From Rhizobium sp. NLR16a (GTDB taxonomy: Bacteria > Pseudomonadota > Alphaproteobacteria > Rhizobiales > Rhizobiaceae), in assembly GCF_017948245.1 (NCBI RefSeq), contig NZ_CP072868.1, positions 310,001 through 374,000 on the forward strand: a DNA stretch of 64,000 nt. Direction: 5' to 3'. Below the pieces are notes generated by a model. That model saw only the letters and a program-made list of their open reading frames with translations, did not search any database and was not told where the DNA came from. The translations under genes and the position numbers were made by a program. Numbering within the stretch: the stretch's first letter is position 1; every line of letters begins with the position of its first letter. This document shows, in pieces, positions 36,881 through 47,811 of this stretch.

Positions 36881-37128
36881 AGGCACCCACCCAACTGTTG
36901 CATCGCCCCATGCTTGAACATGGTCGTCATCTCCGGGCAAATCAAACCTTTTTGATTCGTAGGGATAAGAGAGCACAAACGGAGGTGATCGGTCGTTAAC
37001 AATTATCGGTGAAATAATATCTAGCATAAGTCATATAAGCGGTGCAGCAAAAGCATCGCCGCGCACCGCACCGGCACAGTCTATCCCAGGCGACACTTGT
37101 TGCCAGCGGGCGCTGCGGGAAGCGGCCG

Positions 37129-38913
37129 CTATCGTCCGACCGCATAGGCCTGCATCAGGCGCGGGGTGGCTGCGGCGCGCATCAGCCCGTCGGCATCGCG
37201 TCGTGCGGCCGTCAGCCGGCCGATCGTCCAAGGATCGGTGATCGTCAGCTTGTGGCCCTTTCGGGCGAGCGCGGCGAGCACATCCGGACCGAAACTCTCT
37301 TCCGCTATCAGGCTGCCGGGTTCGCGGCTGCGCGGATAGAAGGAGCTCGGAAAATGAGCGGTATGAAAGAGCGGCTGATCGATCACCGCCTGCAGGTTCA
37401 GCTGGTGATGGATATGCCGCAGGAAGAAGGAAAGCTGCCATTGCTCCTGCTGGTCGCCGCCCGGCGTGCCGAAGGCAAGGGTCGGGCGGCCTTCATAGAG
37501 GCCGAGGGAAGGCGTCAGCGTCGTACGCGGCCGTTTTCCCGGAGCAAGCGATGTCGGCAAGCCTGGCTTCAGCCAGAACATCTGCGCGCGGGAATTGAGG
37601 CAGAAGCCGACGCCGGGCACGGTTGGCGAAGACTGCAGCCAGCCGCCGGACGGCGTGACGGAGACCATGTTGCCGTCACGGTCGATCACGTCGATATGCA
37701 CGGTGTCGCCGCGCTTTTCGGACAGATGCGCCATGGTCGGCTCGTAGACGGCGCCGGTCTGCGAATCGGCGCCGAGCATCTTCATCGTCAGGTCATGCTG
37801 CGCTTCGAATCCCGGAAAGATGCCGGGGCGAAGATCCAAGGAGGCATCCGCACCGACGAGTTTGCGGCGTTCGGCAGCGTAGCTCTCCGACAGCAGATGC
37901 GCGACAGGGATCTCGGAAAAATTCGGGTCGCCGTAATAAACCTCGCGGTCGGCAAAGGCGAGTTTCATCGCCTCGACGACGGTATGAACGAAATCGGCGC
38001 CATCCGGTCTCAATGCGGCGAGGTCGAAGCCCTTCAGGATCGACAGGGTCTGCAGGAAGACAGGCCCCTGACCCCACGGACCTGTCTTGGCAATCGTCCA
38101 GCCGTGATAATCATAGGTCAGCGGCGCCTCGACCGTCGCCGACCAGTTCGCCATATCGTCTGCCGTCAGCACGCCCCTGTGGCGGCTTCCGCTCGCATCC
38201 ATCACCTCGGCGGTCTTAATATACTCATCGATCTTCTCGGCGATGAAGCCGCGATAAAAGGCGTTGCGCGCCGCTTCCACCTGCGCCTCCCGCCCGCTTT
38301 TCGCCTCGGCCTCGGCAATGACGCGCTTCCAGGTCGCAGCAAGCACCGGATTGCGGAAGTTCGCATGCGCCTCGGGCACGCGGCCACCAGGCAGCCAGGT
38401 TTGGTAAGAGGTCGGCCATTCCTTCTCGAAGAAAGTCGCCAGCCCCTTAATGGTGGCCGAGACGCGCGGCAGCAGGGGATGGCCATGCTTCGCGTAGTAG
38501 ATCGCCGGTTCCAGCACGTCGCGCACGCTCATCGTGCCGTAATCGCGCAGCATCAGCATCCAACCGTCGAAGGCGCCGGGAATGACCGTTGCGAGCAGGC
38601 CGTCGCCGGGGATCAGCGTCAGGCCTTCCGCAGTATAGTGCTCGATCGTGGCGCCGGCCGGTGCGGGGCCTTGCGCACAGATGACTTCGACCTTGTCCTT
38701 TTTCTTCGAATAGATCACCGCCGGCAGATCGCCGCCCGGCCCGCACAGATGCGGCTCGACGACCTGCAGCACGAAACCCGTCGCTATTGCGGCGTCGAAT
38801 GCATTGCCGCCCTTTTCGAGAATGCTCATGCCGACAGCGGAGCCGATCCAGTGCGTCGAGGTGACGACGCCGAAGGTGCCGAGGATTTCGGGACGGGTCG
38901 TGAATGCGGTCAT
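37129..38913 (-). CDS. ggt: Gamma-glutamyltransferase
   Basis: An N-terminal-nucleophile hydrolase of 594 residues, made as a precursor that self-cleaves before Thr404 (KRGDT-VHIDVIDRDGN). The GGWLQSS segment near 423 contributes the oxyanion and substrate contacts. The N-terminus (GVVTSTHWIGSAVGMSILEKGGNAFDAAIATGF) is characteristic. No signal peptide is seen, so it is probably cytoplasmic and may be a GGT-like amidohydrolase rather than a glutathione-degrading periplasmic enzyme. It is the second gene after an MlrC peptidase gene, 38 bases away. Confidence 0.9.
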   Translation of the reverse strand: MTAFTTRPEILGTFGVVTSTHWIGSAVGMSILEKGGNAFDAAIATGFVLQVVEPHLCGPGGDLPAVIYSKKKDKVEVICAQGPAPAGATIEHYTAEGLTLIPGDGLLATVIPGAFDGWMLMLRDYGTMSVRDVLEPAIYYAKHGHPLLPRVSATIKGLATFFEKEWPTSYQTWLPGGRVPEAHANFRNPVLAATWKRVIAEAEAKSGREAQVEAARNAFYRGFIAEKIDEYIKTAEVMDASGSRHRGVLTADDMANWSATVEAPLTYDYHGWTIAKTGPWGQGPVFLQTLSILKGFDLAALRPDGADFVHTVVEAMKLAFADREVYYGDPNFSEIPVAHLLSESYAAERRKLVGADASLDLRPGIFPGFEAQHDLTMKMLGADSQTGAVYEPTMAHLSEKRGDTVHIDVIDRDGNMVSVTPSGGWLQSSPTVPGVGFCLNSRAQMFWLKPGLPTSLAPGKRPRTTLTPSLGLYEGRPTLAFGTPGGDQQEQWQLSFFLRHIHHQLNLQAVIDQPLFHTAHFPSSFYPRSREPGSLIAEESFGPDVLAALARKGHKLTITDPWTIGRLTAARRDADGLMRAAATPRLMQAYAVGR

Positions 38914-38951
38914 GTCAGCTGTCCTTTCTGGGGACCATGCCTAGGATCGGG

Positions 38952-40388
38952 CTAGCGCGCGCGTGCGGAACGGAAGACTTTCGGCTCGAAGGCAAATTCC
39001 TTGTCGAAGGGGTAGGTCGGATGCTGCTTGCGCAGCCGCGGCAGGCGCTCGACGAACTGATCGACCACGCCCTCCGACAGCGCCATCAGGTTCGGGTTGG
39101 CGATCGGCGCAAGTTCCGGCGAGAGATAGCCCGATTTGACGACGATGATCCTGGCGCCATGCGGGTCGAGGCCGAGCCGGGTGAAATCGGCGATATTGTG
39201 GTAGGGCCGCCGTTTGGCCGAGAGCACGAGATCGATGCCGCCGATCGAAACGACTGCCTGCCGATCGGCGGGGTCGCGGGTCTCATGCAGGAATTTGACG
39301 GTGAATCGGGCATTGACCGGCCTGCTGCCCTTGGAATCGAGCGAGGCGCCGACGCTCAAGACAAGCTGCGCACCGACACCTGCGGCATAACAGGCCTCGG
39401 TCGCCGCCTTGTCGGCGATGCCGGCAAAGACGACGCCGTCAGCACCCTTGGTGATCAACTCGGCCAGGACATCGGCCCGGTCGCCGACGCCACCGCCGGT
39501 CGGGTTGTCGCCGGATTCGGCGAGCACGACAGGCGCGGTCGGGCTGGCGATCGCTTTCGCGACGCATTCCTCGACGGAACCGGTCTCGCAGCCGAAGACG
39601 AAGTCTTCGCGGGCATCCCAATAGGCCTTGGCGAGCCTCCTTGCCTCACGCTCGAGCACGGCACGGTCGGTGCCGGTCATGATAGCGGCGGCCGTGGCGC
39701 GCGGTTCGTCGGCCCAGATATAACCGACCATCAGCGATGCGTCCCAGACGCCGGCAATGACATCGATCTCGGGCAGCCTGGCATAGAGGCTCTTTGCCGG
39801 CTCATCGACCGTGCTGGTGCGCTCGCCGGGCAGGACAACCGGGATCGGCGCCCAGAGAACGAACGGCCTGACGCCGGTTTTCAAGCTCTTGACCAGCATG
39901 GAGACCGAGCGGCGCATCGTCTCCTCGACATCGATATGCGGCGCCGTGCGATAGGTGGAGTAAATGTCGAGCGCGTCGATGATGCGCTGGGTGACGTTGC
40001 CGTGCAGGTCGTAGCTTGCCGAGACGGTGCATTCCTCGCCGACCAGTGCGCGGGCAGCACTGATCCAGTCGCCTTCGGCATCCTCCATGCCTTCGACATA
40101 CATGGCGCCGTGCATGGCAAGATAGAGACCGTCAAGCGGCAGCAGCGGCTTCAGCCGCTCGAGAAATTCGCGCTTGAAGCCTTCATAGGTGGCGCGCGAA
40201 ACCGGCCCGCCGGCAATGGCGCGGGCATGGATCGTCGGCAGGAACTCGGCATCATAATCCTTCAGAAAAGCGAAATAGGGCGATTCCAGCAGCCCCTCCC
40301 CCCGCAACACCCGAAAGTCCTTTTCCTCATTCAGAACGGGATTGTATGTGCTGCATTCGATATGGATGCCACCGACGGCAATGCGCAT
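38952..40388 (-). CDS. M81-family metallopeptidase (MlrC-like)
   Basis: A 478-residue protein of the MlrC/microcystinase C family: N-terminal MRIAVGGIHIECSTYNP domain (DUF1485) and C-terminal MlrC domain. Metal-binding candidates are His9 and Glu10 of the start motif and the YLAMHGAMYVEG histidine. MlrC itself cleaves linear peptides made by MlrB; in rhizobia the substrate is unknown. With ggt downstream it suggests breakdown of an unusual gamma-linked or modified small peptide (inference). Confidence 0.88.
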   Translation of the reverse strand: MRIAVGGIHIECSTYNPVLNEEKDFRVLRGEGLLESPYFAFLKDYDAEFLPTIHARAIAGGPVSRATYEGFKREFLERLKPLLPLDGLYLAMHGAMYVEGMEDAEGDWISAARALVGEECTVSASYDLHGNVTQRIIDALDIYSTYRTAPHIDVEETMRRSVSMLVKSLKTGVRPFVLWAPIPVVLPGERTSTVDEPAKSLYARLPEIDVIAGVWDASLMVGYIWADEPRATAAAIMTGTDRAVLEREARRLAKAYWDAREDFVFGCETGSVEECVAKAIASPTAPVVLAESGDNPTGGGVGDRADVLAELITKGADGVVFAGIADKAATEACYAAGVGAQLVLSVGASLDSKGSRPVNARFTVKFLHETRDPADRQAVVSIGGIDLVLSAKRRPYHNIADFTRLGLDPHGARIIVVKSGYLSPELAPIANPNLMALSEGVVDQFVERLPRLRKQHPTYPFDKEFAFEPKVFRSARAR

Positions 40389-40541
40389 GGGAAACCTCGG
40401 TTGAAAGTGGGGGCGATCAGGACGGTATGGGTGGCGATGAGATCAAGGTGAAGACACAGGCGGTTTCTGCAGGTGTGCCGCCGTTATCCGGTGCTGATGA
40501 TAGTTCGCAAAATAAACCGATCAACCGCACTACATGACAAA

Positions 40542-40557
40542 ATCGACCCGGGTCGAT
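40542..40557. promoter_or_regulatory. Perfect 16-bp palindrome upstream of mlrC-ggt
   Basis: ATCGACCCGGGTCGAT is its own reverse complement. It lies in the 232-base gap before the MlrC-like gene, about 155 bases from its start. Such a site suits a dimeric repressor or activator, which I cannot name. A shorter relative (ATCGACCCGGGTTG) occurs near 35528, after fbpC. Confidence 0.45.
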
Positions 40558-40620
40558 CATGAGATAAGTGTTCGATGACTGCCCTTGGAAGGAACTGCGT
40601 CGGCGTGCGGGCAAGATCGC

Positions 40621-41349
40621 TCACCAGGCGCAAAGCGACCGCGACGTCGGCGTCAACAGTGCGACATCGATACTCCGCCAGCACCGGCTGTCCATCCATG
40701 GATAAATCTCCGCCGTCCAGATCGGATTCTGCCGCAGCCGCTGCTGGTAGGCGGCTGCACCGCTTTGATCCGCGTGCGCTTCAAACCAGACGAACACCGT
40801 TTCCCCCTCGCGAACCGGCAGGCGCGGGAAACCGTTCCTGCTTCGCTCGGTCATGAACACCGCCTCGATCCGCGCACCGGCCGCCAGCATGGCCGGCATC
40901 GCCCTGGCGCGGAAAAATTCCGAGAAATCTTCTCCCGTTCCGGGTGCGAGCGAGCAGATGTTCACGGCGATCAGCCCTTGTGCTTCCGCGCGCTCCGCCT
41001 CTTTCTGCCTCGGCAGGTTATGCGCAAATGGAAGCACACCGGCCGCCGGCTTCAGCAGCAGGACATTGTCCGAATTCAGCATCGTCGCGTTCGCGGCCGG
41101 TCCATGCTCCTTCCAGACGGGGCCCGAATAAAAGGATGCGAGCGCATCCGTTCTGGCCTCCATGTTCTTGAAGGAGCGCACCCACACAAAGCAATCGGGA
41201 TCGCCGAGATCGCGAAACTCCCCGTCGACGCGGATGCCCAACGCCTCCTGGGGCTCAACGAACTCGCGATCAAACAGGCGAATCAACCTCTCTCTGCGCT
41301 CGGGAAGGAGCCGGTAGCGGCGAAGCTCGAATATGAGGTGAGGGTCCAT
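40621..41349 (-). CDS. NIPSNAP family protein
   Basis: A 242-residue protein with two ferredoxin-like NIPSNAP repeats. The first begins LIFELRRYRLLPERRERLIRLFD, with DPDCFVWVRSFKNMEARTDALASFY before the second. The family has no settled enzymatic role in bacteria. It is divergent from a TetR gene and likely under its control. ATG at 41349 has AGGA close upstream and gives the normal NIPSNAP N-terminus; the longer frame runs across the candidate operators. Confidence 0.85.
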   Translation of the reverse strand: MDPHLIFELRRYRLLPERRERLIRLFDREFVEPQEALGIRVDGEFRDLGDPDCFVWVRSFKNMEARTDALASFYSGPVWKEHGPAANATMLNSDNVLLLKPAAGVLPFAHNLPRQKEAERAEAQGLIAVNICSLAPGTGEDFSEFFRARAMPAMLAAGARIEAVFMTERSRNGFPRLPVREGETVFVWFEAHADQSGAAAYQQRLRQNPIWTAEIYPWMDSRCWRSIDVALLTPTSRSLCAW

Positions 41350-41372
41350 GGTTTTCCTGACAGGTCGATCAT

Positions 41373-41409
41373 CCTGTTTTATCACAGGACAATTGACCTG
41401 TTTTGTCAA
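41373..41409. promoter_or_regulatory. Tandem candidate TetR operators in the NIPSNAP/TetR gap
   Basis: Two adjacent dyads, CCTGT-N6-ACAGG (41373-41388) and TTGAC-N7-GTCAA (41393-41409), share the core CCTGTTTT-TC. They lie between the divergent starts at 41349 and 41445, where a TetR repressor would block both promoters. Confidence 0.55.
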
Positions 41410-41444
41410 GCTGCTAGAATGCACGCCGACTGAATTGAGACGCC

Positions 41445-42059
41445 ATGATCGAAACCAAAAGAAACAATGATCCCGAGGGCGTGCGCCGCAGGATCATCGA
41501 TGCCGCCTATGACGCCTTTGTCACGCAGGGTTATCTCGCAACCGGCATGCTGGAACTGCGCGAGCGGGCCTCCGTGTCCGGCGGCGCACTGGCGCATCAT
41601 TTTCCTGCAAAGCGTGACCTCGGGCTTGCAGTCATCCGCGATCGCGTCGCTGCCGCCGTTCGGCAGACATGGATCGAACCGCTGCGCACATGCGCCGATG
41701 CGCCAACGGCCATAGACCTGATTTTTGAAGCCATCATCGGTGAACTGACACAAAAGGACCGGGTCTCCGGTTGCCCGCTGAATAATATGGCAATGGAAGT
41801 TTCCCAACACGACGCAGAGATGCGCGCACTTGTCAGCGCCGTGTTCGGAGACTGGCACAAAGCGCTCTTCGCCAAGTTTGCGGCAGATCTGGAGGAAAAG
41901 CGCGCCATCGGGCTCCATCCGCGGACAATCGCAACGCTTGTCATTGCCGCCTATTCCGGCGCCATGACGATGGCAAAGGCAAGCCAGGATGTCGGCCCGC
42001 TCCGCGACTGCCGCGCCGAATTGGCGACACTGCTGGCGGCGAACTACCGCCGGCCTTGA
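41445..42059 (+). CDS. TetR/AcrR-family transcriptional regulator
   Basis: A 204-residue repressor: N-terminal helix-turn-helix (GVRRRIIDAAYDAFVTQGYLATGMLELRERASVSGGALAHHFPAKRDLGLAVIRD) and a helical ligand-binding C-terminus with the NNMAMEVSQHDAEMR segment of the YcdC/LmrA-type subfamily. Divergent from the NIPSNAP gene, which it probably represses together with itself. Ligand unknown. Confidence 0.88.
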   Translation: MIETKRNNDPEGVRRRIIDAAYDAFVTQGYLATGMLELRERASVSGGALAHHFPAKRDLGLAVIRDRVAAAVRQTWIEPLRTCADAPTAIDLIFEAIIGELTQKDRVSGCPLNNMAMEVSQHDAEMRALVSAVFGDWHKALFAKFAADLEEKRAIGLHPRTIATLVIAAYSGAMTMAKASQDVGPLRDCRAELATLLAANYRRP

Positions 42060-42140
42060 CCGACAAATGGGATCGGGGAGAGTCGCGCCGATTTCGCCTG
42101 AAAAATCAGACCTGCGAAGCCGACATGGACAGAAAATGAG

Positions 42141-42230
42141 TGGCGGAGAGGGTGGGATTTGAACCCACGATACCCTTGCAGGTATGCCGCATTTCGAGTG
42201 CGGTGCATTCGACCACTCTGCCACCTCTCC
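42141..42230 (-). tRNA. tRNA-Ser (anticodon CGA)
   Basis: On the minus strand the sequence starts GGAGAGGTGGCAGAGTGGT, pairs with the 3' CCTCTCC arm, and has CGA as anticodon in the CTCGAAA loop. A long variable arm and the GGTTCAAATCC T-loop are present, and the 3' CCA is encoded. It reads UCG codons. The length of 90 bases is normal for a serine tRNA. Confidence 0.97.
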
Positions 42231-42265
42231 GCGGTCTGGTCGGCGCTTGTTCGGCGCGGGCGTTC

Positions 42266-42293
42266 TCATAACGGGCATATGACAGGTTGGCAA
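42266..42293 (-). promoter_or_regulatory. Promoter of tRNA-Ser
   Basis: On the minus strand, TTGCCA, a 16-base spacer and TTATGA form a housekeeping-type promoter whose -10 box ends 36 bases before the mature tRNA 5' end. Confidence 0.5.
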
Positions 42294-42325
42294 GCCGAAA
42301 TCTCAAGCTTTTCCATCCTTTTGCC

Positions 42326-42354
42326 TTGACACCTTTCTGTCACTCGCGTATCCC
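42326..42354 (+). promoter_or_regulatory. Housekeeping promoter of rplU-rpmA
   Basis: TTGACA, a 17-base spacer and TATCCC lie about 180 bases before rplU, so the transcript has a long leader. The -35 box is a perfect consensus. Apart from this promoter, the tRNA promoter and the leader, I see nothing else in the 302-base tRNA-rplU gap. Confidence 0.6.
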
Positions 42355-42532
42355 GCATCCGCAATAGGAGTGGAGTAGTCCGCCCCTTGCCCGCCTCGCG
42401 CTCGCGCGGGGTTTCACCGGCAGACCAGAGTTCCGGGCCAGTTCCCTGAAATCCCTGCTTAACTTCGACTGATAAAAAGACGGCCACCTGCTATTTGCGG
42501 GGAGCGCCGGAACGAACATGAAAGGATAAAAA

Positions 42533-42850
42533 ATGTTCGCAGTCATCAAGACCGGCGGTAAGCAGTACCGTGTGGCAGCCAACGACGTGCTGACCATCGA
42601 GAAGCTTGAAGCATCCGCTGGCGACTCCATTGAATTCACCGAAGTCCTCGTGATCGGCGAAGGCGCCGACGCGGCGATCGGTGCGCCCTTCGTAGCCGGC
42701 GCCTCCGTCAAGGCGGAAGTCGTCGACCAGACCCGCGGCAAGAAGGTCATCGCCTTCAAGAAGCGCCGTCGTCAGAATTCGAAGCGTTCGCGCGGCCATC
42801 GTCAGCATCACACGGTCGTCCGTATCACGGACATCGTGGCTGCCAAGTAA
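42533..42850 (+). CDS. rplU: 50S ribosomal protein L21
   Basis: Ribosomal protein of 105 residues with the family start [14 protein letters not shown] and the [25 protein letters not shown]-binding stretch. AAGGATAAAAA precedes the ATG. It forms the conserved pair with rpmA, 34 bases downstream, and shares its promoter and terminator. Confidence 0.98.
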   Translation: MFAVIKTGGKQYRVAANDVLTIEKLEASAGDSIEFTEVLVIGEGADAAIGAPFVAGASVKAEVVDQTRGKKVIAFKKRRRQNSKRSRGHRQHHTVVRITDIVAAK

Positions 42851-42884
42851 GATCAACGGGTTTCAGGTTTAAAGGAGAACTCCA

Positions 42885-43154
42885 ATGGCACATAAAAAAG
42901 CTGGCGGTTCCTCGCGCAACGGTCGCGATTCCGAATCCAAGCGCCTTGGCGTGAAGAAGTTCGGCGGCGAAGCCGTCATCGCAGGCAACATCATCGTGCG
43001 TCAGCGCGGTACGCAGTGGCATCCCGGTTCCAACGTCGGCCTCGGCAAGGATCACACGATCTTTGCACTTACCGCCGGCAATGTGGACTACCGAACGAAG
43101 GCCAACGGTCGCGTCTACGTGTCTGTCATGCCGAAAGCGGAAGCAGCGGAATAA
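42885..43154 (+). CDS. rpmA: 50S ribosomal protein L27
   Basis: Ribosomal protein of 89 residues starting [20 protein letters not shown], with the [15 protein letters not shown] core. The N-terminal tail reaches the peptidyl-transferase centre. AAAGGAGA lies upstream. A strong terminator follows its stop. Confidence 0.98.
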   Translation: MAHKKAGGSSRNGRDSESKRLGVKKFGGEAVIAGNIIVRQRGTQWHPGSNVGLGKDHTIFALTAGNVDYRTKANGRVYVSVMPKAEAAE

Positions 43155-43225
43155 GCCGGTAGCGCTCAAAAACAGCCGGCGTCTCATCGACCCGGCTGGC
43201 CGTACCAGGTTCAGTCCAGAAAACA

Positions 43226-43254
43226 GGGGAGATGGGGCGCCATCTCCCCTTTTT
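43226..43254 (+). terminator. Rho-independent terminator of rplU-rpmA
   Basis: GGGGAGATGG, a GGCG loop and CCATCTCCCC make a perfect ten-base GC-rich stem followed by TTTTT. It separates the ribosomal genes from the GNAT pair. Confidence 0.9.
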
Positions 43255-43279
43255 CTTTGTCCAAACAGGAGGACTGAAC

Positions 43280-43936
43280 ATGCAAGGCGAATTGATAAGG
43301 GTAGACCAATCACGGTCTTCCCCGGAAGACCAGCGGTCTTCCAAGGAACGGCTGAGGCCGGAGCGGTTAAGGACCGATTGCCCTGTCTTGTTATCGGAAA
43401 GGCTCGTCATGCGCGCGCCCCACGAAGAAGACATCGACGCCCTTGCCCATCTCGCCAATAACGCCAAAGTCGCCACCATGGTATCGCGTATGCCGCACCC
43501 CTATACCGCCAATGATGCCGCCGACTTTGTTTGGCGTTCGCGAAATGGCGAGATCGGCAAGTGCGTCTATGCGATCACCAAAGCCGAAAACGGCGCATTC
43601 ATGGGATGCTGCGGCGTCGAACCGCATACCGACGGCAAGACCGTCGAGATCGGTTACTGGCTGGGTGAGCCCTATTGGAACCAGGGCTACACCACCGAGG
43701 CCTGCCACGCCCTCGTCGACATGGTGTTCAGAACCCGTCAGGACGTCGACCAGATCGACGCCCGCTGCCGGGTGATGAACGTCGCCTCGCGGCGTGTCAT
43801 CCAGAAGTGCGGTTTCCAGTTCCAGGGTTCGGGGCTTGCTGCCTCGCTGGCGCTCGGCAGCAACGTGCCTGTGGAATGGTACAGGCTCGACCGCAAGACC
43901 TGGATGTCACTCCGAAGCTGGGGGAACATCGCATGA
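43280..43936 (+). CDS. GNAT family N-acetyltransferase (RimJ/RimL type), first of a pair
   Basis: A 218-residue acetyltransferase. An unusual charged leader of about 40 residues precedes the fold (LSERLVMRAPHEEDIDALAHLANN). Then come GYWLGEPYWNQGYTTEACHALVDMVF, the acetyl-CoA-binding motif region, and ASRRVIQKCGFQFQG. ATG at 43280 has a strong AGGAGG eight bases upstream. Coupled by ATGA to a second GNAT gene. The acceptor could be a ribosomal protein or small molecule. Confidence 0.88.
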   Translation: MQGELIRVDQSRSSPEDQRSSKERLRPERLRTDCPVLLSERLVMRAPHEEDIDALAHLANNAKVATMVSRMPHPYTANDAADFVWRSRNGEIGKCVYAITKAENGAFMGCCGVEPHTDGKTVEIGYWLGEPYWNQGYTTEACHALVDMVFRTRQDVDQIDARCRVMNVASRRVIQKCGFQFQGSGLAASLALGSNVPVEWYRLDRKTWMSLRSWGNIA

Positions 43937-44520
43937 GCACGTCGGCACTGCAAAGGCCGGACACCAGGTCGATGATGCCCGGCCCCGCGCCGGTCATCCC
44001 GACCACTCGGCTGACGCTCCGCCCCCACCGGCTGAGCGATGCGCCCGCCATCGCGGAATCGCTCTCCGATTTCGCGGTGACGCGCATGCTTTCCCGCGTG
44101 CCCGCGCCGTTCGACCGGCAGGATGCGCTGGACTGGCTGATGCCGGTCACGTCAGGCACCCTGCCGGACTGGTCGCTCGCGATAACAGGCAAGGACGATG
44201 TCCATATCGGCACCGTCTCGATCGAGCTGCGCCACGGCCGCTGGCATCTCGGCTACTGGCTGAACCGCTACTACTGGCGGCGCGGCTATATGAGCGAGGC
44301 GGTGGCGGCGATCATCGAGCGCTTCTCGCGCCGCATGCCGGAGACGCCTGTCCATTCCGGTGTCTTCGCCGACAACCCCGCTTCGCTGCGGCTGCAGGAG
44401 AAGCTCGGGTTCCGCATGACGGGTTGCGGCGAAATCTATTGTTTCGCCCGCAACACCATGGTGTCGCACATCGAAACCGTGCTGCAGCCGGGCGCGCTGC
44501 AGCCGCGCAAGGTTGCGTAA
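43933..44520 (+). CDS. GNAT family N-acetyltransferase (RimJ/RimL type), second of a pair
   Basis: A 195-residue paralogue of the gene before it, with TTRLTLRPHRLSDAPAIAESL, GYWLNRYYWRRGYMSEAVAAIIERF and SLRLQEKLGFRMTG. Overlaps its partner by four bases. The two are diverged copies of one fold and may act as a heteromer or on related acceptors. Confidence 0.88.
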   Translation: MSTSALQRPDTRSMMPGPAPVIPTTRLTLRPHRLSDAPAIAESLSDFAVTRMLSRVPAPFDRQDALDWLMPVTSGTLPDWSLAITGKDDVHIGTVSIELRHGRWHLGYWLNRYYWRRGYMSEAVAAIIERFSRRMPETPVHSGVFADNPASLRLQEKLGFRMTGCGEIYCFARNTMVSHIETVLQPGALQPRKVA

Positions 44521-44525
44521 CCCGG

Positions 44526-44570
44526 CATTATGCCGAAAAGTGTGAGCGGTTTTCGGACAACATCATGCTC
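44526..44570. repeat. Fragment related to the dispersed repeat
   Basis: AAAAGTGTGAGCGGTTTTCGG followed by a CATCATGCTCT tail resembles the right end of the repeats at 2171 and 21065 (AAAGGTGTGCAGCGGTTTTGCG). It lies right after the second GNAT stop and is probably a partial or divergent member of the same family. Confidence 0.45.
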
Positions 44571-44615
44571 TCAGAAGTCGAAAAAGGAGGCGCCGCCGGC
44601 TCGGCGGCGTCTTCG

Positions 44616-45482
44616 TCAATCGCCGATCTCGACCCACACAGGAAAATGATCGGAGCCGAGGGATTGCGTATCGATCCGCGCGGATTTCAACCGGCCGCCC
44701 AGGCCGCAACTGACGAAGCAATAATCGAGATGCATGCGTTTGCCGTGATCTTCGGGATCCATCCAGCTGTAGCTCTCAGGCCCGTAAGCCTTGAGCGCCG
44801 CAAAGGCATCGACCGGCGTGCCGATCCTGGCGACACGGCCGTAATATCCGCCGCCGGCGCCGGCAAGCGCACAATATTCCGGCGATTCCGGCTCCATATT
44901 GAAATCGCCCATGATCATATAGTCCTCGGGCAGCGGCAGCTCCGGCAGATCAAGCTCGCCACCCCCCGTCAGCGATCCGCCCTCCTGGACGAATGCGTTG
45001 ATGTGCACGTTCAAGAATTGCAGCTGGCGAATGCGCTCGTCGGCCGAGACATGGTCGAGATGGACGGAGTAGACGCGGATCGCGCCGCCCGGGATGGCGA
45101 TCAGCGCCTCGGTTGCGCCGCGCTGCAGGTTGATCTTGGCGATGGTTCGGCTGCGCGGCAGAAGCAGAGTCCGCGTCGACAGGATCGGCCAGCGCGACAG
45201 CACCATATTGCCGAACTGAAAACGCGTGCCTCGTACCGGCTGCAGACCGCCTTCGCCCCCGTCGATATGGACGTCGCAGGCCGGCCCATACGCCCAGAAA
45301 TGGTCGGGAAAGAAGGCTGCGATATCAGCCACCATGTCGGCAAAACCGTTGCGCCAGAAGCCGCGGGTCACCTCCTGCAGCGCGATGACATCGGCGCCTT
45401 CGAGGCTCCGGGCAATGCGCTTGAGATCGTATCGGCCGTCGAGACCGAAGCCGTACTGTATGTTATAGCTCACAAAATTCAC
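44616..45482 (-). CDS. Endonuclease/exonuclease/phosphatase family protein
   Basis: A 288-residue metal-dependent phosphoesterase of the DNase I-like fold: FVSYNIQYG (Asn), VIALQEVTRGFW (metal Glu), VYSVHLDHVS (His), MIMGDFNMEPES (Asp/Asn) and the C-terminal SLGSDHFPVWVEI (Asp-His pair). All key residues are present. Substrate unclear: phosphodiester or phospholipid headgroup. No ATG lies near the expected start; GTG at 45482 (reading NFVSYNI) is chosen, with GGAGG 12 bases upstream. The open frame continues antisense into obgE and that part is not coding. Confidence 0.85.
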   Translation of the reverse strand: MNFVSYNIQYGFGLDGRYDLKRIARSLEGADVIALQEVTRGFWRNGFADMVADIAAFFPDHFWAYGPACDVHIDGGEGGLQPVRGTRFQFGNMVLSRWPILSTRTLLLPRSRTIAKINLQRGATEALIAIPGGAIRVYSVHLDHVSADERIRQLQFLNVHINAFVQEGGSLTGGGELDLPELPLPEDYMIMGDFNMEPESPEYCALAGAGGGYYGRVARIGTPVDAFAALKAYGPESYSWMDPEDHGKRMHLDYCFVSCGLGGRLKSARIDTQSLGSDHFPVWVEIGD

Positions 45483-45494
45483 GATAATCTTTGA

Positions 45495-47803
<2,309 letters not shown>

Positions 47804-47811
<8 letters not shown>

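Noticed and set aside
35570..36955. Plus-strand open frame (461 codons) opposite the glycoamylase-family gene
   Set aside because: Shadow frame without recognisable domains.
37042..38955. Long plus-strand open frame (637 codons) over ggt
   Set aside because: Antisense shadow of the gamma-glutamyltransferase gene; arginine/glutamine-rich low-complexity translation with no family resemblance.
38904..40451. Plus-strand open frame (515 codons) opposite the MlrC-like gene
   Set aside because: Shadow frame; the minus-strand MlrC product has clear family motifs.
44616..44640. Search for CRISPR arrays, insertion-sequence ends and prophage genes across the window
   Set aside because: No regularly spaced repeats, transposase or integrase frames, or tRNA-associated direct repeats were found; the tRNA-Ser flanks look ordinary.
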